NCBI GenBank assembly: GCA_004154925.1
Contig: QJNS01000124.1
Location: 62,001-126,000 of the forward strand
Reading direction: 5' to 3'
Length of the DNA stretch: 64,000 bases
Origin: Monosporascus cannonballus
Lineage: Eukaryota > Ascomycota > Sordariomycetes > Xylariales
Shown: in pieces, positions 10,860-24,280 of the stretch
Numbering within the stretch: the stretch's first letter is position 1
Layout of the letters: every line of letters begins with the position of its first letter
Position numbers and translations under genes: made by a program
Notes under the pieces: generated by a model
The model's input: only the letters and a program-made list of their open reading frames with translations
Databases searched by the model: none
What the model was told of the DNA's origin: nothing

Positions 10860-12399
10860 ATAAAAAAACCGATAAAATATAATTTTAAGTAAAATTAAAA
10901 TATTAACGTTAAAATATTATTTAATTATATAATAATATATAGATTTTTGACAAATAATTATTTTATTATATATCCGTCGCAAACCAGTAAATAATATAAA
11001 AAAATTCGTATTTTTATTTCGAAAACCAGATTTTATATTCAATTATTAAACTTTACGTTATATAGCCCTTAATGGGCGTACTGAGAAATTTAACGCAAAA
11101 ATAATGGAAAACGATCGGAAAATATATAACGATAAAAAAGGGGTACATGTATCAAATTTATTAAGCATAAAACCAGGAAAAAAAATTAAAAACGATTCAT
11201 TTTTTACGAAAAATAAGGCTCAAATAACCAGAATACAATTTATTATTAATCACAAATAAGGCGCCTTTCTTAAAACATTTAACGTATTTAAGTTTAATAA
11301 CAACTCTACCGGATAAAGCTATTTTTTGATTCTAATCATTAATAAATATCAAAATTTCGTCAAAATATCGGAAAACGGGCAGGAAATATTGATAAATAAA
11401 GAACGTAACGATATAACGGCTTCCAAATATTATCTTATTTATAAGGGTACTTTAAAATTACGGTTAATTGAAAATTAATTACAAAATAATAAAAAAAGGA
11501 TCGCAATATTTGTAAAAAGAATTTAAAGTTATAAATCCATAAAACTGAATCAAAATTAACTTTTTATAACCATAATAAATAATCGGAAATCGACTTCCGA
11601 TATATTAAAAAAATAGTAATTTTTAAAATTAACCGTATTAAGAATATATTCGGTTTCGCGAAGGACGTCGAGTCGACGACTGATCGCAATTACGTTAAAA
11701 CATTTATATTAAGTCCTCGTAATATAAGTTTATTCGAATTCGTTATATAATTCCTAATTATCGGCACCGAATTAAAATATTATATAGGCGATATCCTTAA
11801 GAATAAATAAAGTTTGAACGGAAATTAAATAACGATATTAATAATATTAAAAATAATTATTTACCGCATCAAATATCTTATAACAATAATTAATTAAAAC
11901 GTAATTTACCGCGCCCGAAAGTTAAGCGTAAATTATACGGTAATTACAAAAATGTAATATTTTGTAAATATAATATATCTTTATTGCAAACCGTAATAAA
12001 ACTAATATTTTTCTTATTATCGGCGTCAAAAGAATAATGCAAAAAAAAATCCCAATCGTTATTAATATTAGTATCTTATTTTTCTTTGAACTCCTTTTAA
12101 GAAAGAAATATGGCTAATGGATATTATACGCAAAATTAACGGAAAAAACGAAATAAAAATAAAGAAAATTAAGAGACCAAATAGAACGCGTGCGTAAAAA
12201 GAATAGATATATGGCCTTAAAAAATAAATAAAATGGGATTAAAAACGAATTATAATAAAGTATTAAGCGGAATATAATGAATTACGTGATATAATATATA
12301 ATAGTTTTTACGACCATTATTTATGCTATAATATAACAGGGAATTCTCGGCGAATTTACGTAATTATATTAATAGTGATACTGTTAAAAGTAATAATTT
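10860..12399 (+). pseudogene. Extra region of A1 downstream of the chromodomain, unassigned
   Basis: About 1.5 kb separates the chromodomain from the polypurine tract, far more than the usual chromovirus tail. One plus frame stays open for long runs (about 11,110-11,240 and 11,260-11,470) with stops only where Gln or Trp codons could have been. Runs include KTFNVFKFNNN, INKYQNFVKISENGQE and, near 11,660, GFAKDVESTTDR. Third codon positions there are GC-rich (GCG AAG GAC GTC GAG TCG), as expected of real fungal coding sequence, although one minus frame shares this property. A2 has the same region at 28,100-29,745. I do not recognise the protein; see findings. Confidence 0.45.
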
Positions 12400-12411
12400 A
12401 AAAAGCGGAAG
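12400..12411 (+). promoter_or_regulatory. A1 polypurine tract
   Basis: A mostly purine run (AAAAAGCGGAAG, one C) lies just before the 3' LTR, where plus-strand DNA priming occurs in LTR elements. A2 has a comparable run at 29,746-29,757. Confidence 0.5.
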
Positions 12412-12415
12412 TAAT

Positions 12416-12621
12416 TACAAGAATATAGGCCTTATAAAAATAAGGTTGGTAGCCGACCAGGTATTAATTAATTACCAACCTATTCATTAATATAAATATA
12501 CCATCTAGCAGCTAATGAGAATCGCCAGATGGAAATAACCTAATATATTTACTTCTTGGAATACGCTTTTCAACTGGTCGGAGATCACCTTATTTGGCTC
12601 ATAGCTATCTATTATCTTACA
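12416..12621 (+). repeat. Family A 3' LTR of A1
   Basis: Aligns end to end with the 5' LTR at 5,104-5,310. It begins TACAAGAATATAGG in place of TGTGAAAATACAG and ends TTACA. Confidence 0.9.
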
Positions 12622-14320
12622 ATATACTGGAAAAAACGAAATTATTTTCCATATTTTCTGAAACTAAATATATTATAAGTTTATTATAATACGAATAATC
12701 CTTTATAAGTCAGATATATTTAATTTTTAAATTTTAATAATGAAAGTTCCAAAAATATCTTTATAAAGATTTATATACTGAATAAATTCGAAATTGAACC
12801 ATGGAAATCGCCGCCTTTATTTTATTCGAACTTAAAAAAAGGTAGATTACGGCTATAGACTGATTATGGGTAATTAAGTGAGGTTACAGTAAAAACTCGA
12901 TATTCTTAATAGTTAATTTTTAAAATTATAAATTAATTAAATTCAGTTAAAACTGTTTTTGAATTTTATTTAAAAAATAAATATTGCTAAATATCGATAA
13001 AAGGAATAATAAGTACAAGATGTATTTTTAACGAAATAGAATTAATTTAAATGTATAGTGATATCTTTCGAATTTGTTAATGTTTTTACACCTTTTTAAA
13101 TATATATATATAAGATTTTAACAGATATTATGAATAAAATTTACTGTATATATTTAAATAGAATAAGATTAATTTCGAAAAACACGACAAAAATACGAAA
13201 TATTTATAATCCATTGACGAATACTCACAAAAATATGAAATATTTATTAACTTAATAAAATAAGAATTCTTTAAAAACAGGATTTGCTTCTTAAACTTTA
13301 CTATAAATATAAAAAAATGAATAGGTTTTTGATAGATTATCGAGGTTCAAATTAACAACCTTTTAACTCAACTTTTAATGTTTAAATATTTTGAGAATTT
13401 ATTAATAAAAGATTTATAATCTATTGTTTAAGAATCATGGTTTTTATTATTGACCTTCTAGGAGAAAACTTATATAAAACAAACTAGAATAAATTAATTC
13501 AATAACGAAATATTTAAAGATTTAAACACCGTTTTTCGCAATATAATTGTTTTCTAGGCTTAAAACTTGATCAAATATATTTATGTAAAAAATACATTTA
13601 TTAAGGCTATATTAGATATTTTATTATAGCTTTATACGAAGTTTTAATATTTAATTATATTTTACTTACCAAAAGTATTTAATACAAAAGTTAAATAAAA
13701 AAAAGATATAATGAAACTTATTCGATACCGAAAAGAATTTAAAATATTCGTTGTAATATTTCTAAAAAATTAAATAACAGTTTTTATTTTTAATAAATAT
13801 TTAATAATTTAAAGCTTTATTACAATATTTATACATAACATTCGATTAAGTTTCTCTGGATAATTATATCGCTTATTTTATTTAGATTTTAAGTTATAAG
13901 ACTAATAGAGAACAATTAATTTAATTAATAAATTATATTGATGTTTGAGTTATATACTTATACTGACTGATTATACTAGCGTAATATTAGAATTTACAAA
14001 AAGGCTCAAACATAATTAATTAATTAGTTAGTGAAAATGAGTATTAACTAAACATAACATTTCTAATAATGGAAAAATATAGCCGGGTAAAATAATGCGT
14101 TAAAAGCGTTTAAAATATTTTATGATTAAACTTTTAGAAGAATTTAAAGTAAAAAAGGTTTAAATAACTAGGATACGCTCCAAAATAATATAAAACTTTT
14201 ATTATATAATTATACATCATTTTCTAAAAAGAATTGAAAAAGAAACTTATGTCGATATCGTTTATAAAGATAAATATGGTAAAAATATTTAAAAAATAAT
14301 TATTATTAAAATTGGTTTTC
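12622..14320. other. AT-rich transposon debris, no gene
   Basis: Strongly AT-rich sequence to the right of A1. I see no ORF or domain that can be supported. Confidence 0.5.
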
Positions 14321-14430
14321 AATATAATAAAACATAACGTAATATTAAAGTATCATCCCAATACCGAATAATTAACGAAATCAAAAAGAAAAAACATCAA
14401 TATAATTATACTAAAATAATATGTTTTCCA
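14321..14430 (+). pseudogene. Gypsy integrase fragment
   Basis: The plus strand reads L-K-YHPNTE, a stop, L-T-K, with YHP codons starting at 14,351. This fits the YHPQTDGQTE-type word near the third catalytic residue of Ty3/Gypsy integrases, followed by a tail of the expected kind. It is a single motif in decayed sequence. It probably belongs to an older element whose LTRs may be the family B copies at 17.5 and 18.15 kb. Confidence 0.4.
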
Positions 14431-17400
14431 TTTAATAACGAAAAAGTGAACTCTAAATAAAACAGTGTTTATTTCGAGAGTTTTCTAATAATTGTAAGAT
14501 AAATTCTATAATTTATAAATTTGCAATTTAAGTATTTAAGGATTTATAAAGTTAATTTTAAAAACAATCAAAATGAAATCATAGTTTATATTTTAATAAC
14601 GTTTTATTGTTTAAGAATACGGTTGTTACTGTATTATGTTACATTTTATTTTAATAACTTAATAATTGATATTATAATAATTTTCCAATTATACATATGA
14701 AAAATGGATAAAGTAATAAATTTATTAACGCTAATTCTTTCAAGAAATTTGAGAAATAATGTCCAACAATATATTATAAAAATATCCACTATATTAAAAT
14801 AAACCGAACCTTTAGCATATATTCTACGTTATATTCAAAATGTCATTTTCATATAAATATAGACTTTTATATCAAATAATGTATAAATTAAAATTTTTAA
14901 TACAAACTATTCCGATCGACTATAAACTATTTATTAATTAATTCTATATTGAATTTGAATAGGTTAAAAAACCGCATATTAATTATTTATTGCCTATTTC
15001 GTTGAAACGGTTAATATAAAAATAATATAAATTAAATTTTAAATTAACGTTCGAATTATTATAACCAAATTTCTTAAATTCAATCTATATTTTAAATAAA
15101 ACTAAGTTAACTGCATATATATTATTTAACACTTTATATAACTACTAGTTCGTTATAATAAAATAAAAATCAAAAATACTTTAATGTAAAATTTAAAAAA
15201 TACTTCAGTTTTTAAAATATATACCAGAAATTTGCCGACATATAATTATTAAAAATGGTCTTAATCACTTGTAAGAACTATTGTAATAAAAAGGCTTTTT
15301 AATATTCTTTTAAAAACAAACTAAATTATAACATTATTTCTAAATAATTATAAATTTAGAACAAAACCTTAAAGATATATTAATTTATATTCGGAAGAAA
15401 GTATGAAGTATATAAAATAGCAGCTGTATGAAATATACTTTTTCATAAATTATTAAAATTTATATAATATATGTTTATATTATATTTAAAAGCTTGATAT
15501 AATCGAAAAGAAAATCGCCGATCTTATACTTTTTTGTTTTAAATAAAGAATATTAAATATAAAAGTAATGAAGATAAACGAGACTATTTCGACAAATTAA
15601 GCCAATAACATATTATATATAATACATAAAATTTAAAGAAGCTATTTAACACACGTACGGCGAAATCTTACTCAATACGAATAAACGCTTATAACGTATT
15701 TATCAAAGGTAAAAGGAATACAAAGGAAGACCTTAAATACTTTATTAATTACAACGTTTTATAAATCGTTTAAACTAATTAAAAAATTATAAAATAAATT
15801 GATGAAATGATATCTAACATATAAATTAAACAATAATAATATACAAACGAAATATTAAATATATAATATGAAATTCATAATAATATAAGAAAATCTATAA
15901 AACTAGAATAAATTACCCATTAAACAACGATAATATTAAATATATTTAACAAAATTTAAGTGTTTAATGTCAAAATTAAGGTTTTACGTTATATTAATAA
16001 GTTGTAAATATTTGTTCAGCGATTAAATATAAAACGTCTTAGATTCGACGTATATAAAAGATAAAGCAGCAAATCTATAAGGCTAATTAATGAATTAGCG
16101 GAACTAATTAATAAACATGCGACAAAAACAGAAAGATCTAAAAAAGCATAAAGCAAAATATATGTATAACTTTTGTTGATATAGCAACAGAACTGCGCGT
16201 TTTCGATAAATCTTTAATACATTTTACATATTTTAATTATTAAGATTAACACGAACTATATTATGATTATTAAACGATATTTAAATAAATTGAAGGCAAT
16301 TACCAAATTTCGGATTAAGTTTGGTTTAATTAAAATAAAATGATATAATATGTTTAAACTTAACGATAAATTCTTGAAATTTAATATAATTATTTCACAT
16401 TTTTAAGGTAATATTAAAAATAATATAAATAATTTTACTACATTCATAAAACGGCAATGACGTAACTATTTAATAATATATCTTAGTTACGTTATTAAAC
16501 ACATTTCGTTTTTGCGTTAAAAATACAAAGAAAACATTAGCAAACCAATAAATAATTAAGAATAAGTTAAGGAAGAATATATAATTTATTAATACATACT
16601 TCAAAGGGGAAACTTCGAAAGAATAGAAAAGTTATACATTTATAATCGTAATTTTAAAATATTCGATATGTTTAAAGCTAGAAAAATATACAATATTTCT
16701 CGGTATAAATCTTATAGAAGTAAAAATAAAAAGTTGTAAACAAAGCTGTTTGCTAACTAAGTTATAATAATTTATCGAAATCCGGCCTAAATTAAAATAT
16801 TAAGGTTTATTTTTTATACGGTTTCGCATTAATTAACTAAATTTATTTCAACCATATTTTACAAGGTGCTGAAAACCTATACGATGACTAATTGACAATT
16901 CCCCAAAGAATTAAAAAATATATATAAGATTTCTTCTTCTTATTTTAAACATATTAAATACACAATTCGGTATCTATTCAAAATAGACTACTTAATACAA
17001 ATGACATCGAATAAAAAATAAAAAATTAATGTAATATTAATAAAGATTAATAATAGGCGAGGAATTATCGTTAATCTTTTGGATATAATTGAAAAGCTCA
17101 GAACTTGAAAAAACTAATACTTAATAAAAATATTATCGCAAATAAATATTATAACGGTAAGTAATCCAGAATCTAAAAAAATAGAGAAAAAGAAAGAAAT
17201 AAAAAAGAAATTAAAAGTGGTTCGATTAGAAAAGAATAGACTCAAAATAAATCTAACTAATAAATTATTATTAAAAAATTGAAAATATTAATATAAAAAT
17301 TAATAATACTTTAATGGAAAAACGTATATTAACCGGCTTCACGTGCATAATATCCAGAATAAAAAAAAATATAAACTAATCAAAACATGTATAAAATATC

Positions 17401-17505
17401 CGTACATTATAATAATACCGCATAACTTATCGCCGTGCTAATTATAACACGGCATACAGCTAGTAATAGCTATTAAGAACCAGTAAGTAAAAAAGCGAAA
17501 GGTAA
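14431..17505. other. AT-rich transposon debris
   Basis: About 3 kb of A-rich plus strand, as expected for RIP-damaged plus-sense element sequence, but no domain is readable. A perfect 6-bp stem (GCCGTG/CACGGC, 17,432-17,453, 10-base loop) is the only clear local structure; its role is unknown. Confidence 0.45.
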
Positions 17506-17714
17506 TATAAGAAAATAAGGAAATACAAAATATACGGCTAAATATTGACGACTGTTCGCCGACCCTCCTACTAAGAATAACTACAAAATCCCATACTCGG
17601 GCGATTACATATATAACCGCAATAAAAATATGTTAATATACCTACTTCTTAAAATAGTTTGAGATTGCTCGACTATTGCCTTATTTATATATTTATCTTT
17701 CTAAATTTATAACA
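17506..17714 (+). repeat. Family B LTR, copy 1
   Basis: About 205 bp that matches 18,150-18,347. Shared words include ACTACAAAATCCCATAC and CGGGCGA, and a second half similar to family A LTRs (TTAATATACCTACTTCTT). The left edge TATAAGAAAATA corresponds to TGTAAGAAAATA in copy 2. The right edge is uncertain by about 10 bp. Confidence 0.6.
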
Positions 17715-18149
17715 ACATTTTGGTATTTATAAATATTCTTAAATTATATAAGTTTTCCATAACTCAAATTTTATATTCTACAATAATTATTTTAAATGTT
17801 ATAACTTAGAATTAAAATTTATATTATGACGTTTTTTAAGTTATACACAACTTTATAATATATTAATATATTAATATGAATATTTCAATTATTAAATGAA
17901 TTCAAGTGGAATATACACCTCATTTGTATTATTTAATATAATTAGATTTTATTAATTAATTAATCTCTTTATGAAAAAGGTAATATCAATAAAGTAAAAT
18001 AAAATCAAAGATTATTAACTGAATTTTTATTCTTTATTAAATCTTACGTATATAAGTTTTCAAAGCCGACATTAATCGAGAAATAAGGTACTTACAAAGG
18101 CCTAACAATCAGCTTTGAAGTAAAACTTTATGGGATTAAAGTATAATTC
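17715..18149. other. AT-rich spacer between family B LTRs
   Basis: 435 bp of AT-rich sequence with no element domain. It is too short to be a full internal region, so the two LTRs are either separate solo LTRs or the ends of a heavily deleted element. Confidence 0.5.
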
Positions 18150-18347
18150 TGTAAGAAAATAAAAGAATACGGAAGGTACCGCTAAATGTCGACGAGCAGT
18201 CTCTAACCTACCTGCTTAGGACAGCTACAAAATCTCATACCCGGGCGAATATATATAACCCAGATAGAAGTCCGTTAATACATTTATTTTTTGGAATGGT
18301 TTGCAATTTTTCGACTGTTATATCGTTTACATATTTATTCTGTTATA
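18150..18347 (+). repeat. Family B LTR, copy 2
   Basis: About 198 bp beginning TGTAAGAAAATA and ending TTATA (expected TTACA). It is less mutated than copy 1. The 3' half (TTATTTTTTGGAAT, then TCGACTG) is clearly related to the family A LTR, so families A and B share ancestry. Confidence 0.6.
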
Positions 18348-19761
18348 AATTAAGTAGTATTATAAAAATATAAATCAATTGTTGATATCCAAATTATTAA
18401 ATACAACATTTATAGACAAAATATATCGTATATCAGGTTTTTACGTATTTAGCTAAATTTTGTGACTACAGCTTAAATATAATATATGTTTGCAATTTAA
18501 GTGATTAAAGTATTTAAATTCTTTAATTGTAAAGAGAATTTTATAAAATATTTAATATATTATAAAATATATTTGCAAAGTATTACTTCTATATTTAAAT
18601 TGATATTTACTAAAGGTTTTAAATTGTAATCCAGATTTTAAAATTAATACAATATTTAAAAACAATTATTTTAATATATTTATTAAAATATTCCAATATT
18701 ATATTCTATTTGTACTTAATAACTCTATTACAAACAAATTATTTATACAATCTTTAATTCTGTTTCATAAGTATTCTATTTTTACCTGCCGATAGTTTAA
18801 AGATTCCGAAAATATATAACTTAACTTTTATACTAGACTTGAATCAATTATGCTTTCAAATTTCAATTTTTAAAGTTATTCTATTTTTGTAATTTTTTAT
18901 ATTATTTTGATAACAATATATGTATAATAGAATCCAATATTTTAAAGGCTTTAATAATAAATTTAAATATATATATAAGAAGAGATTTTATAATCATATT
19001 TTTTTGAAGATGTAAAAACTTACTATTTAATTTATCAATAAAGCTCTATTTATTACTTCCTATATATAGTAAACCCTTTTAATAATATAATTTCTTCTCA
19101 GATATATATATTTAAATTTCAAATACCTCATTATTTTAATTATAATTATATTAATTTTACGCTATTCAAAACCTTTCTTATTTTTTGTCATATTAATGGA
19201 AATTATGATTTACAATATAGAATACAATATCGAAATGAAATGCAAACTATATTATATTATTATATTTTTATATATATATAAATTAAACACTGATGAATTA
19301 TATTGAAACCAACTATAAAATAAGCATTATATAAAATTAAAAAATAACTAATTTATTTTAAATCTCAATATATTTTTAATTATATTTAAGGTCTTCGTCA
19401 AAGTTAAATCAAACAATAATATTTGATTAACGATATTGATATATAAATTTATAGTAACGATTTCGTCAATTTCTTTTTTATCGTTTTTAAAAAATACAAA
19501 ATAATTCATTCCTTTGTTTTGTTTTCTTTTTATTTTTTTAATAGTTTATTTTAGTTCGAAAGAGCTATATTACAACAAAGAAAAGTAATAACTTTTATTT
19601 TTATTAAGAGAACATTTATTAAAAAAATATAACGTTTATTATTATTATTATTATTTTAAATTACAATTACCCGGTTTTAATATGAAACCTTAATTGTTTT
19701 TTCATTTTTTTACTTTATTGGTTAACTTCGAAAACCTTTTAGAAATATTACTCCTAAAGTT
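18348..19761. other. AT-rich gene-free stretch
   Basis: No gene or domain seen. A short TTA microsatellite sits at 19,636-19,655. Confidence 0.55.
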
Positions 19762-20307
19762 TGTTGGAAAAGATTAAGTTATATTTTAATTTCTGGTTTC
19801 GAAACCTGGTAATAAAGAGTTTAAAGCTTAGATTATAACTATCTTATCGAACAGGTTTAAAACTTTCGATTTGATCTATTAATTCAGAATTTAAATTTAT
19901 TAAAGTATTTTTCTACTATGACTCGATAAAGCTTGGGGGGCTTAAGAAAGGGTCGAGATAAAAATAAGATTACTTTCAACGCACGATAGATCACGTGACA
20001 GGCTTAAAGCTTTTCGTGGCCTTGTTGTCTTAAGCTTGTTAAGTTATATAAAGAGATTAAGGAGCTTAAAGGATTTAAAAGGTTAAGCTTTTTAAGTATT
20101 TTAAAATAGGAATAGGATATATATATTTATTACTTCTATAATATAGATAATAATAGCTTATAATAATGATTCGTTGCTTAAAACGATTTGATATTAGAAA
20201 GCTTAATAAAGTTATTATATTTATTACTTGGACTTTTACGATATTTCTATTAATATAAATCTGTACGATTTAAGTTTAATAATTAGTTAAAGCCTTTAAC
20301 CGTTATA
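19762..20307 (+). repeat. Family C 5' LTR of C1
   Basis: Begins TGTTGGAAAAG and ends near 20,307. Its 3' half aligns well with 33,960-34,176 (for example CTACGATATTTC and GTACGACTTAGG-type words). It is less RIP-damaged around 19,935-20,060 than the rest. Confidence 0.65.
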
Positions 20308-22530
20308 CTTTATAGGCTTTTGTTTAGTAATACCGTCAAACTGTAAGCAATATCTTTAATTATTATATCGACCAAAAAATAAGAAATTATTTTTTTAATA
20401 AAGGTTTAATTTAAATATAAATTTCAGATGTTATATACTTAAGTGCTACAATATATTTGAAATTCAATACGAATAAATGTATAAAAAGTTGAAGATAGAA
20501 ATCCTATTTTTATGATAAAAAAATACGGTATAAAGTTTTCTTACTTAGAAAAAAATATACTGTAAGTTTTGAAGACTGAAAGAATCGGCAGATAAGATTT
20601 TCGCCGTTACGACTTTTTTAACGTGAAACTTTTTTAATTAATTCGAACCTACTATAAGAAATAATTTGTAATAGGTTAAAGCCGATTAAAAACCGTTTAT
20701 TCGGCAATCTTTTCGCGTTTATCTTCATTTTAAAAATAAGTTAAAAACTAATTTCGAAAATTTCGACAAATAATATACCTTAATATAATAAGTCTTTTAA
20801 TTACCTTGAAAAGGCCCAGAGTCGAAATACGTAGTAATATTTAGAAATCTTATATTTAAAATAAAATAAAACGATAACGAAGGAATATCTATATCGATAT
20901 ATTTTATAAAGGAATAAAATATAACGTTAAGCATAAAATTATGAAACTTTTAAAATCTAGACTTTTAAAGAGATATATTACCGAAATTGTTAAAATTAAT
21001 GATAAATTATATAGTTATTATGTAAAAATCAGATAAGATATGTTAAAATAGAGAGGCTATTGAGCTAATTAAGAAAAGAAATGCGATATATTATATTATG
21101 AAAGAATTTATAAAAAGTTTAAAAACTGCCATAAAGTAATTAGGTATTTTTATTAAAAAACCGGTGAATAATTCAAGAAATAATAATAAGGTCGGTAATA
21201 TAATTTATATTTAATACGAAGAATTATTATTAGGATTAAAGTTTGGATATAAAATGTAAACAATTGAAATAATTAACGTAAAAGATATTAAAAAAATAGT
21301 ATTACGCTTCAAACAATGGTCGAAAATATTAAAAATTGATAAAATATATTGGACTCGGAATTACAGACCTATATAGTAATATATACATTATATATTTTAG
21401 ATAACGAGAATATTCCATATACACTTTATAAAAAAAGTTTGTTTATTAATATATTGCACGTATATATAAGCAAAGATTTGATTTTAGCACTTTAACAGAA
21501 AATAATAAAATGAAAAAGCACTAATATCGATATTTTCGAATTATTATCTTATAAAACGAAATCGATAAACGAATAACTTCATAAAATTAATTAAAAAATT
21601 AATATTCGCAAAAAAACCTTGTTTTTTCTTATAATTAATATCATTATTAAATTATAAAAAAGTTATTTTAACGTACTTTAAGGAAATATTACTAAAGAGC
21701 GATTGCGGATTTTTATTTTTAATTGGAGTTTATTATAAACCTTAAAAGAATAGGTTTTAAAACAGGTATATCGAAAGTTTATATAAAGATTTTATTAGAA
21801 AAATGATTATATTCAAAAGAAATAATGGAAGATTATACACCATACAGAATAAATATTTACCTAATAAAACAGGAATTATCAGTTAATTAAAACAAGTTAA
21901 TACAAGTTAAAGGCTAAATATATCGACAAAAACGATAACTATAACAGCTTAATAAATTTAAAAAGAAATTAAAAACCGTTATTTATTAAAAAGCGCAGGA
22001 TAACAAAATATAAAGAAATTAAAAGGAAATTTTAAAAAAGACTTTAAATCTAACGATAAAAGATATTAATAACTTTATTACTTTAAATATCCAAATTAAG
22101 ATATATTGATATATGGTAATAATACATTCCGAAATTCTAGACTAAACTATATGATACGGGATATTATTATGAAACCTAAATTATTATAGAAATATAAATT
22201 AAAATTTTATATAATTACAAATGCCGAAAGTTAAGATTTTGTTTATAATAATGAAATGATTTTACGTAACATTAATTATTTCCAAAAATTTTTTAAACAC
22301 GATAAACGATTAATTTCGATTTTATTTCATTTAGAAATTAACATATAATTTGAAGATTATTATACATATTTTAATTCGAAATTCTTATTAACAAAACAAT
22401 TAATCGAATAAAATTTATTTTATTTTTTATTAATAAATAAAAAGAATTAAACATTGTAATATTTAATCGAAAATAGCTAGAAATTTAAATATAAGGATAC
22501 GATAAATGTCTTATTACATAAAAGCATAAA
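20308..22530 (+). other. C1 gag/protease region, unreadable
   Basis: This is A-rich plus-sense sequence between the 5' LTR and nested A2. By position it should carry C1 gag and protease. I could not find a zinc knuckle or a convincing D-S/T-G-A site. A weak D-S-like word at about 21,350 and a TYFNSKF run near 22,355 were not strong enough to call. Confidence 0.4.
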
Positions 22531-22737
22531 TGTGAAAATACAGCCCCTACAAGGATAAGGCTGGTAGCCGACCAGCTACTGATCAGCCATCGATCCACTT
22601 ACTAATATAAATCTACTATCTAGCAGCTAATAGGAAACGACAGATAAAAGTAATCTAATATACTTACTTTTTGGAATCTGTTCTATGATTAATCGGCCAT
22701 TATTTTACCTTAGTTTATAATTATTTATTATTTTACA
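22531..22737 (+). repeat. Family A 5' LTR of A2
   Basis: 207 bp, TGTGAAAATACAG to TTACA, with a perfect 5-bp target copy ATAAA just outside. Confidence 0.9.
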
Positions 22738-24280
22738 ATTTCTTATTGTTATCATAAAAAATAACGCGATAATTACCAGAAGTAAAGCGTGCCGACTACA
22801 AAACGAACCTAAGTTATTAATCGAAAAAACTGCTAATCGGAACCTAACCGACGAACAATCGATTAAGGGAGGGAAATAGGCGAAAAAGCTTATAACGAAA
22901 ACCCAACAAATAGAAAACTATAGTTCTTAGGATCCCGAATTATCTTATATATATAATAAAAATAAGTACCGATAATTATTAATTAAACAGTTGGAAAACG
23001 CACATAATATATTTCCTACGTTCCGAAACTTAAAATATTAAAAAGTTAAACTTTTTAATAATACTTAGATTTTGAAAATTATCCTCTAATTAAACGAATA
23101 ATATTAAAAATTATTTTAATAATTAAATAAATTATAAATAATAATATAAACTAAAAAAATAAAGTTGAATAAGTTAATGACGATATTATCGTAAAAGCTT
23201 AAGGGCGATAAACGAATATTACGTTATAATGGCTTCAAGTTTTTCTAATATACGTTAATTAAAAATAGAAAAATTAAATAAAAGCTATTACGAAAGTTTA
23301 TATCGAAAAGCCAGAGCGAAATGTTTTTATTTATATTTAATAGGCTATAAAGCATATAAATATTTTTATTATAAGCGTTTAGCAATTACATCGCATTATA
23401 CTTAATTATTTTAATTAGGAAAAAAGAATTAAAAATAGACATTTTGTGGGTTTTTATCAAAGAAAATTACGTAAATCCTAATTTTCTCGATACGGAATAT
23501 AAAGAATAATTTATGAAATTACGATAACGATCCGGTTAATTGCCGTTAAATTTTTATGTTAAATAACGGTTCTTAATTTATAATATAAAGTTTACGGACG
23601 TTTTTAGTCCGGAAAATAATCGGAGTAATCAATATTTTATTTTTAAATATTTTTATATATTAATATTAAGCTTAAAATACTGTATTACGAAAAAGTATTA
23701 AGCTAAAATAAATTAATAACATAGAAAATAAAACAAAACATTATTATAATACCTAGAAAAGGCGAAAAAAACCGATTATTTTTCGTTAAAAGTATTAATA
23801 AGAATAAATAAGTTAATCTTAACGGCTTTCGGAAAAAAGGTTTTTTAATTGAAGTAAAATAAAGGTACTGCATAAAAATAATAAGGATTGCGGGCGGTTT
23901 TACATTCGAAAACTAAATAATAGCGGATTTATTTTCGGACGAAACAAATTTATATAACTTAATACTTTAACTTTTATAAGAGTGTATTAAAATGTTATAA
24001 TAATAAGAAGCTAGGTTATAAAAACGTAAATTATAAACCAAAAAAGGATACGAAAACTTTGTTGTCCTAGGAATCTGGGAATCGACCTCCGAAAACTGTG
24101 TAAAACATTATAATATATAGCGATAAATTAAATTAATTCCCAGACATAAACTCAAAAAAGCCGCAATAAACGTATACGTATAGTTTATTTCGGTTGATAA
24201 TTATAAGACGGTCAGAATAAAACCGGTTTTTAGAAACAATGTACTGATTAAAAGAAATACGAGGAATATAAGAATATAAA
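22738..24280 (+). pseudogene. gag: A2 gag region with zinc knuckle, broken
   Basis: Homologous to A1 5,311-6,860. The zinc knuckle at 23,993 reads C-Y-N-N-K-K-L-G-Y-K-N-V-N-Y-K and keeps the first Cys codon that A1 has lost. The rest of gag is not readable, and no primer-binding site is evident after the LTR. Confidence 0.65.

Larger units (their letters stand above)
5104..12621 (+). mobile_element. Element A1: full-length Ty3/Gypsy chromovirus, RIP-inactivated
   Basis: Two direct LTR copies (5,104-5,310 and 12,416-12,621) bound a plus-strand internal region that shows, in order, a gag zinc knuckle, aspartic protease, reverse transcriptase, RNase H, integrase and chromodomain. That order (integrase after RT) and the chromodomain define a Ty3/Gypsy chromovirus. 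Flanks are ATATT on the left and ATATA on the right, a four-of-five match to a 5-bp target duplication. The total is about 7.52 kb; element A2 is 7.44 kb, and the excess is roughly one about 130-bp insertion inside RT. Every domain has stops, so the element is dead. A region of about 1.5 kb between chromodomain and 3' LTR is not explained by known chromovirus parts. Confidence 0.9.

Noticed and set aside
10860..12399. Firm call of a PiggyBac transposase in family A
   Set aside because: The resemblance is a few words in order, the catalytic Asp residues are not visible, and the consensus is not available; left as unassigned.
21300..21400. Copia-type protease (L-D-S-G-A-T-like word) in C1
   Set aside because: Needs an indel to fit, and C1 has Gypsy domain order and a chromodomain, so Copia is excluded.
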